Below are positions 63,054 to 64,000 of a stretch of DNA of 64,000 bases, piece after piece. Numbering within the stretch: the stretch's first letter is position 1; every line of letters starts with the position of its first letter. The position numbers and the translations under genes were made by a program. The notes beneath the pieces were generated by a model. It searched no databases. It saw only the letters and a program-made list of their open reading frames with translations, and was not told where the DNA came from. The stretch is from the NCBI RefSeq assembly GCF_009758205.1, contig NZ_WRXN01000019.1, positions 1 through 64,000 of the forward strand. Direction: 5' to 3'. The DNA is from Chitinophaga tropicalis. Lineage in GTDB: Bacteria > Bacteroidota > Bacteroidia > Chitinophagales > Chitinophagaceae.

Positions 63054-64000
63054 CTAATATCTTGCCACGCTTAAAGCGGTAAGCGCCAGGCCTGCCTTGG
63101 TGAAATACCTTGTGGTACCGCTTGCGCCCAGGTGCAGACCAACTGTAAACCTGGTATTGCTAGCGCTTACATATGTATAGATAATACCTCCGCTGTCTCC
63201 ACCGGCGCTGGTATAATCAGCACTGGTCAGATTTGTATAAGAGATACCTGCGGCAGTTGTAGTGCTTGCATTGGTGCTGATGATATTGCCGGAAGATGTG
63301 CCTGTAGTTGCTCCTCTCATATTTACCAGCGTACCTGTTCCCGGTAAGCTTGTAGATGTTGAAAGCACAGTAGCGGTTCCGCATAAAGTATTACTGGGAG
63401 TATATGCTACTGTATCATTAACAGGTACAAAAGCCGCATCAACAGAACCTGACTGAATAGATGCTGAACAGGTGCCTATGCTGCTGCCGCTGTAATAGAT
63501 CGTTCCTCCTACTGATACAACATGCCCTGCCGTTACCATACCTTTTTTAGAATCTGATGTACGTCTGGCCCGGAAAGCAAATGACCCATAGCTGGTACCG
63601 GAGACATTGACAGCAGCCTTACATCCGGGGTCCAGGCTGGCTTCCAGGGTAATCCTGCCTGCTGACTTCCTGAATTCAATGGCTGGGGAATTAAGGATTG
63701 ATCTTTTAAACTCTTCGATCTTCTGATCGTTGTAGTCTTCCAGTTCTACCACAATCCTGTTTTCCGCATCCATCAAAGCCCATGCTGTGAGGTTTGCAGC
63801 AGAAGATGTTCTTGCATTGCTTAATTTGATACTGTTCAGCTTGTTCATGATTGCAGTGAGCTCTTTATAAGAGAATTTACAGGGTTTGATAACGACATCA
63901 TTACCACCTGTAATGCCGGCAATCTTCTGTCCTGAAGCAGCAAGATCTCCCTTCACATACACCACCAGCTTATTCTCCTTATTGATAAATGCGCCACCAT
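63054..64000 (-). CDS. Trypsin-like serine protease, 5' end outside the window
   Basis: An open frame runs from the stop at 63054 to the window edge, so the N-terminus is missing. Numbered from a GTG at 63965, the triad is H148 in TAGHVV, D176 in SVDAAFV and S258 in AGGDSGGII, fitting the chymotrypsin fold of the alpha-lytic/streptogrisin type. A helical N-terminal stretch (about 30-115) looks like a pro-region. The cysteines at about 166 and 195 may pair. Likely exported, but the signal is not seen. Confidence 0.85.
   Translation of the reverse strand, partial: GGAFINKENKLVVYVKGDLAASGQKIAGITGGNDVVIKPCKFSYKELTAIMNKLNSIKLSNARTSSAANLTAWALMDAENRIVVELEDYNDQKIEEFKRSILNSPAIEFRKSAGRITLEASLDPGCKAAVNVSGTSYGSFAFRARRTSDSKKGMVTAGHVVSVGGTIYYSGSSIGTCSASIQSGSVDAAFVPVNDTVAYTPSNTLCGTATVLSTSTSLPGTGTLVNMRGATTGTSSGNIISTNASTTTAAGISYTNLTSADYTSAGGDSGGIIYTYVSASNTRFTVGLHLGASGTTRYFTKAGLALTALSVARY

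Overview
The window is from a Bacteroidota genome, most likely a Chitinophaga-like soil or plant-associated glycan degrader (inference). The evidence is a SusC/SusD pair, a glycanase ending in a type IX secretion (Por) sorting domain, GH92/GH97/GH29 enzymes, TPR-containing sensor proteins, several lipoprotein signals and candidate promoter boxes of the Bacteroidota TAnnTTTG type. No rRNA, tRNA or CRISPR array was recognised.

Layout. 1-570: the probable end of an IS21-type insertion sequence abutting the 3' remnant of an M1 aminopeptidase gene. 917-6955: an AAA-ATPase-like/PD-(D/E)XK protein, an HTH-DUF2975 pair, a propeller protein, a stand-alone WGR protein and a TPR-LuxR-type regulator. 7016-21222: one long minus-strand polysaccharide utilization locus, GH31-SusC-SusD-GH74-GH97-esterase, whose content points to xyloglucan. 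21393-23753: an MFS-DeoR-VOC operon with a candidate operator. 24163-27629: acyltransferase and GH92. 27736-31515: a six-gene operon (2TM, cupin, carboxymuconolactone-decarboxylase-like, hydrolase, ABM, DJ-1/PfpI) next to a histidine kinase and a sigma-54 activator at 31716-36237. 36887-46798: a TonB receptor, a deacetylase-like protein, a large WGR-LRR protein, an AraC regulator and an oxidoreductase. 46862-53097: small enzymes, a DUF6934-like gene with a tiny downstream partner, PhzF and a MocR-type regulator. 53239-54252: an acidic protein with a leader resembling those of DUF4157/eCIS-associated toxins. 54374-59734: GH29, an acyltransferase and an SdpABC-like peptide-toxin operon. 60108-64000: LysR with a divergent Asp-nucleophile hydrolase, a DUF1348 protein, an Ig-like lipoprotein and a trypsin-like protease cut by the window edge.

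The strongest candidates for unusual biology are: (i) the SdpC-SdpA-SdpB-like operon with a small three-helix membrane protein as possible immunity gene, in a Gram-negative non-sporulating lineage; (ii) the acidic protein at 53239-54252, possibly an eCIS cargo with a CheD/CNF-like Cys-His deamidase domain; (iii) a long inverted repeat placed like an enhancer site between the sigma-54 activator and the six-gene operon; (iv) a dispersed intergenic hairpin repeat present near 44.4 kb and 60.0 kb, with core-only copies elsewhere.

Start codons were moved inward from the longest frame where family N-termini, signal peptides or overlap with the upstream gene favoured it. Family names come from recognising motifs by eye; no database search was run.
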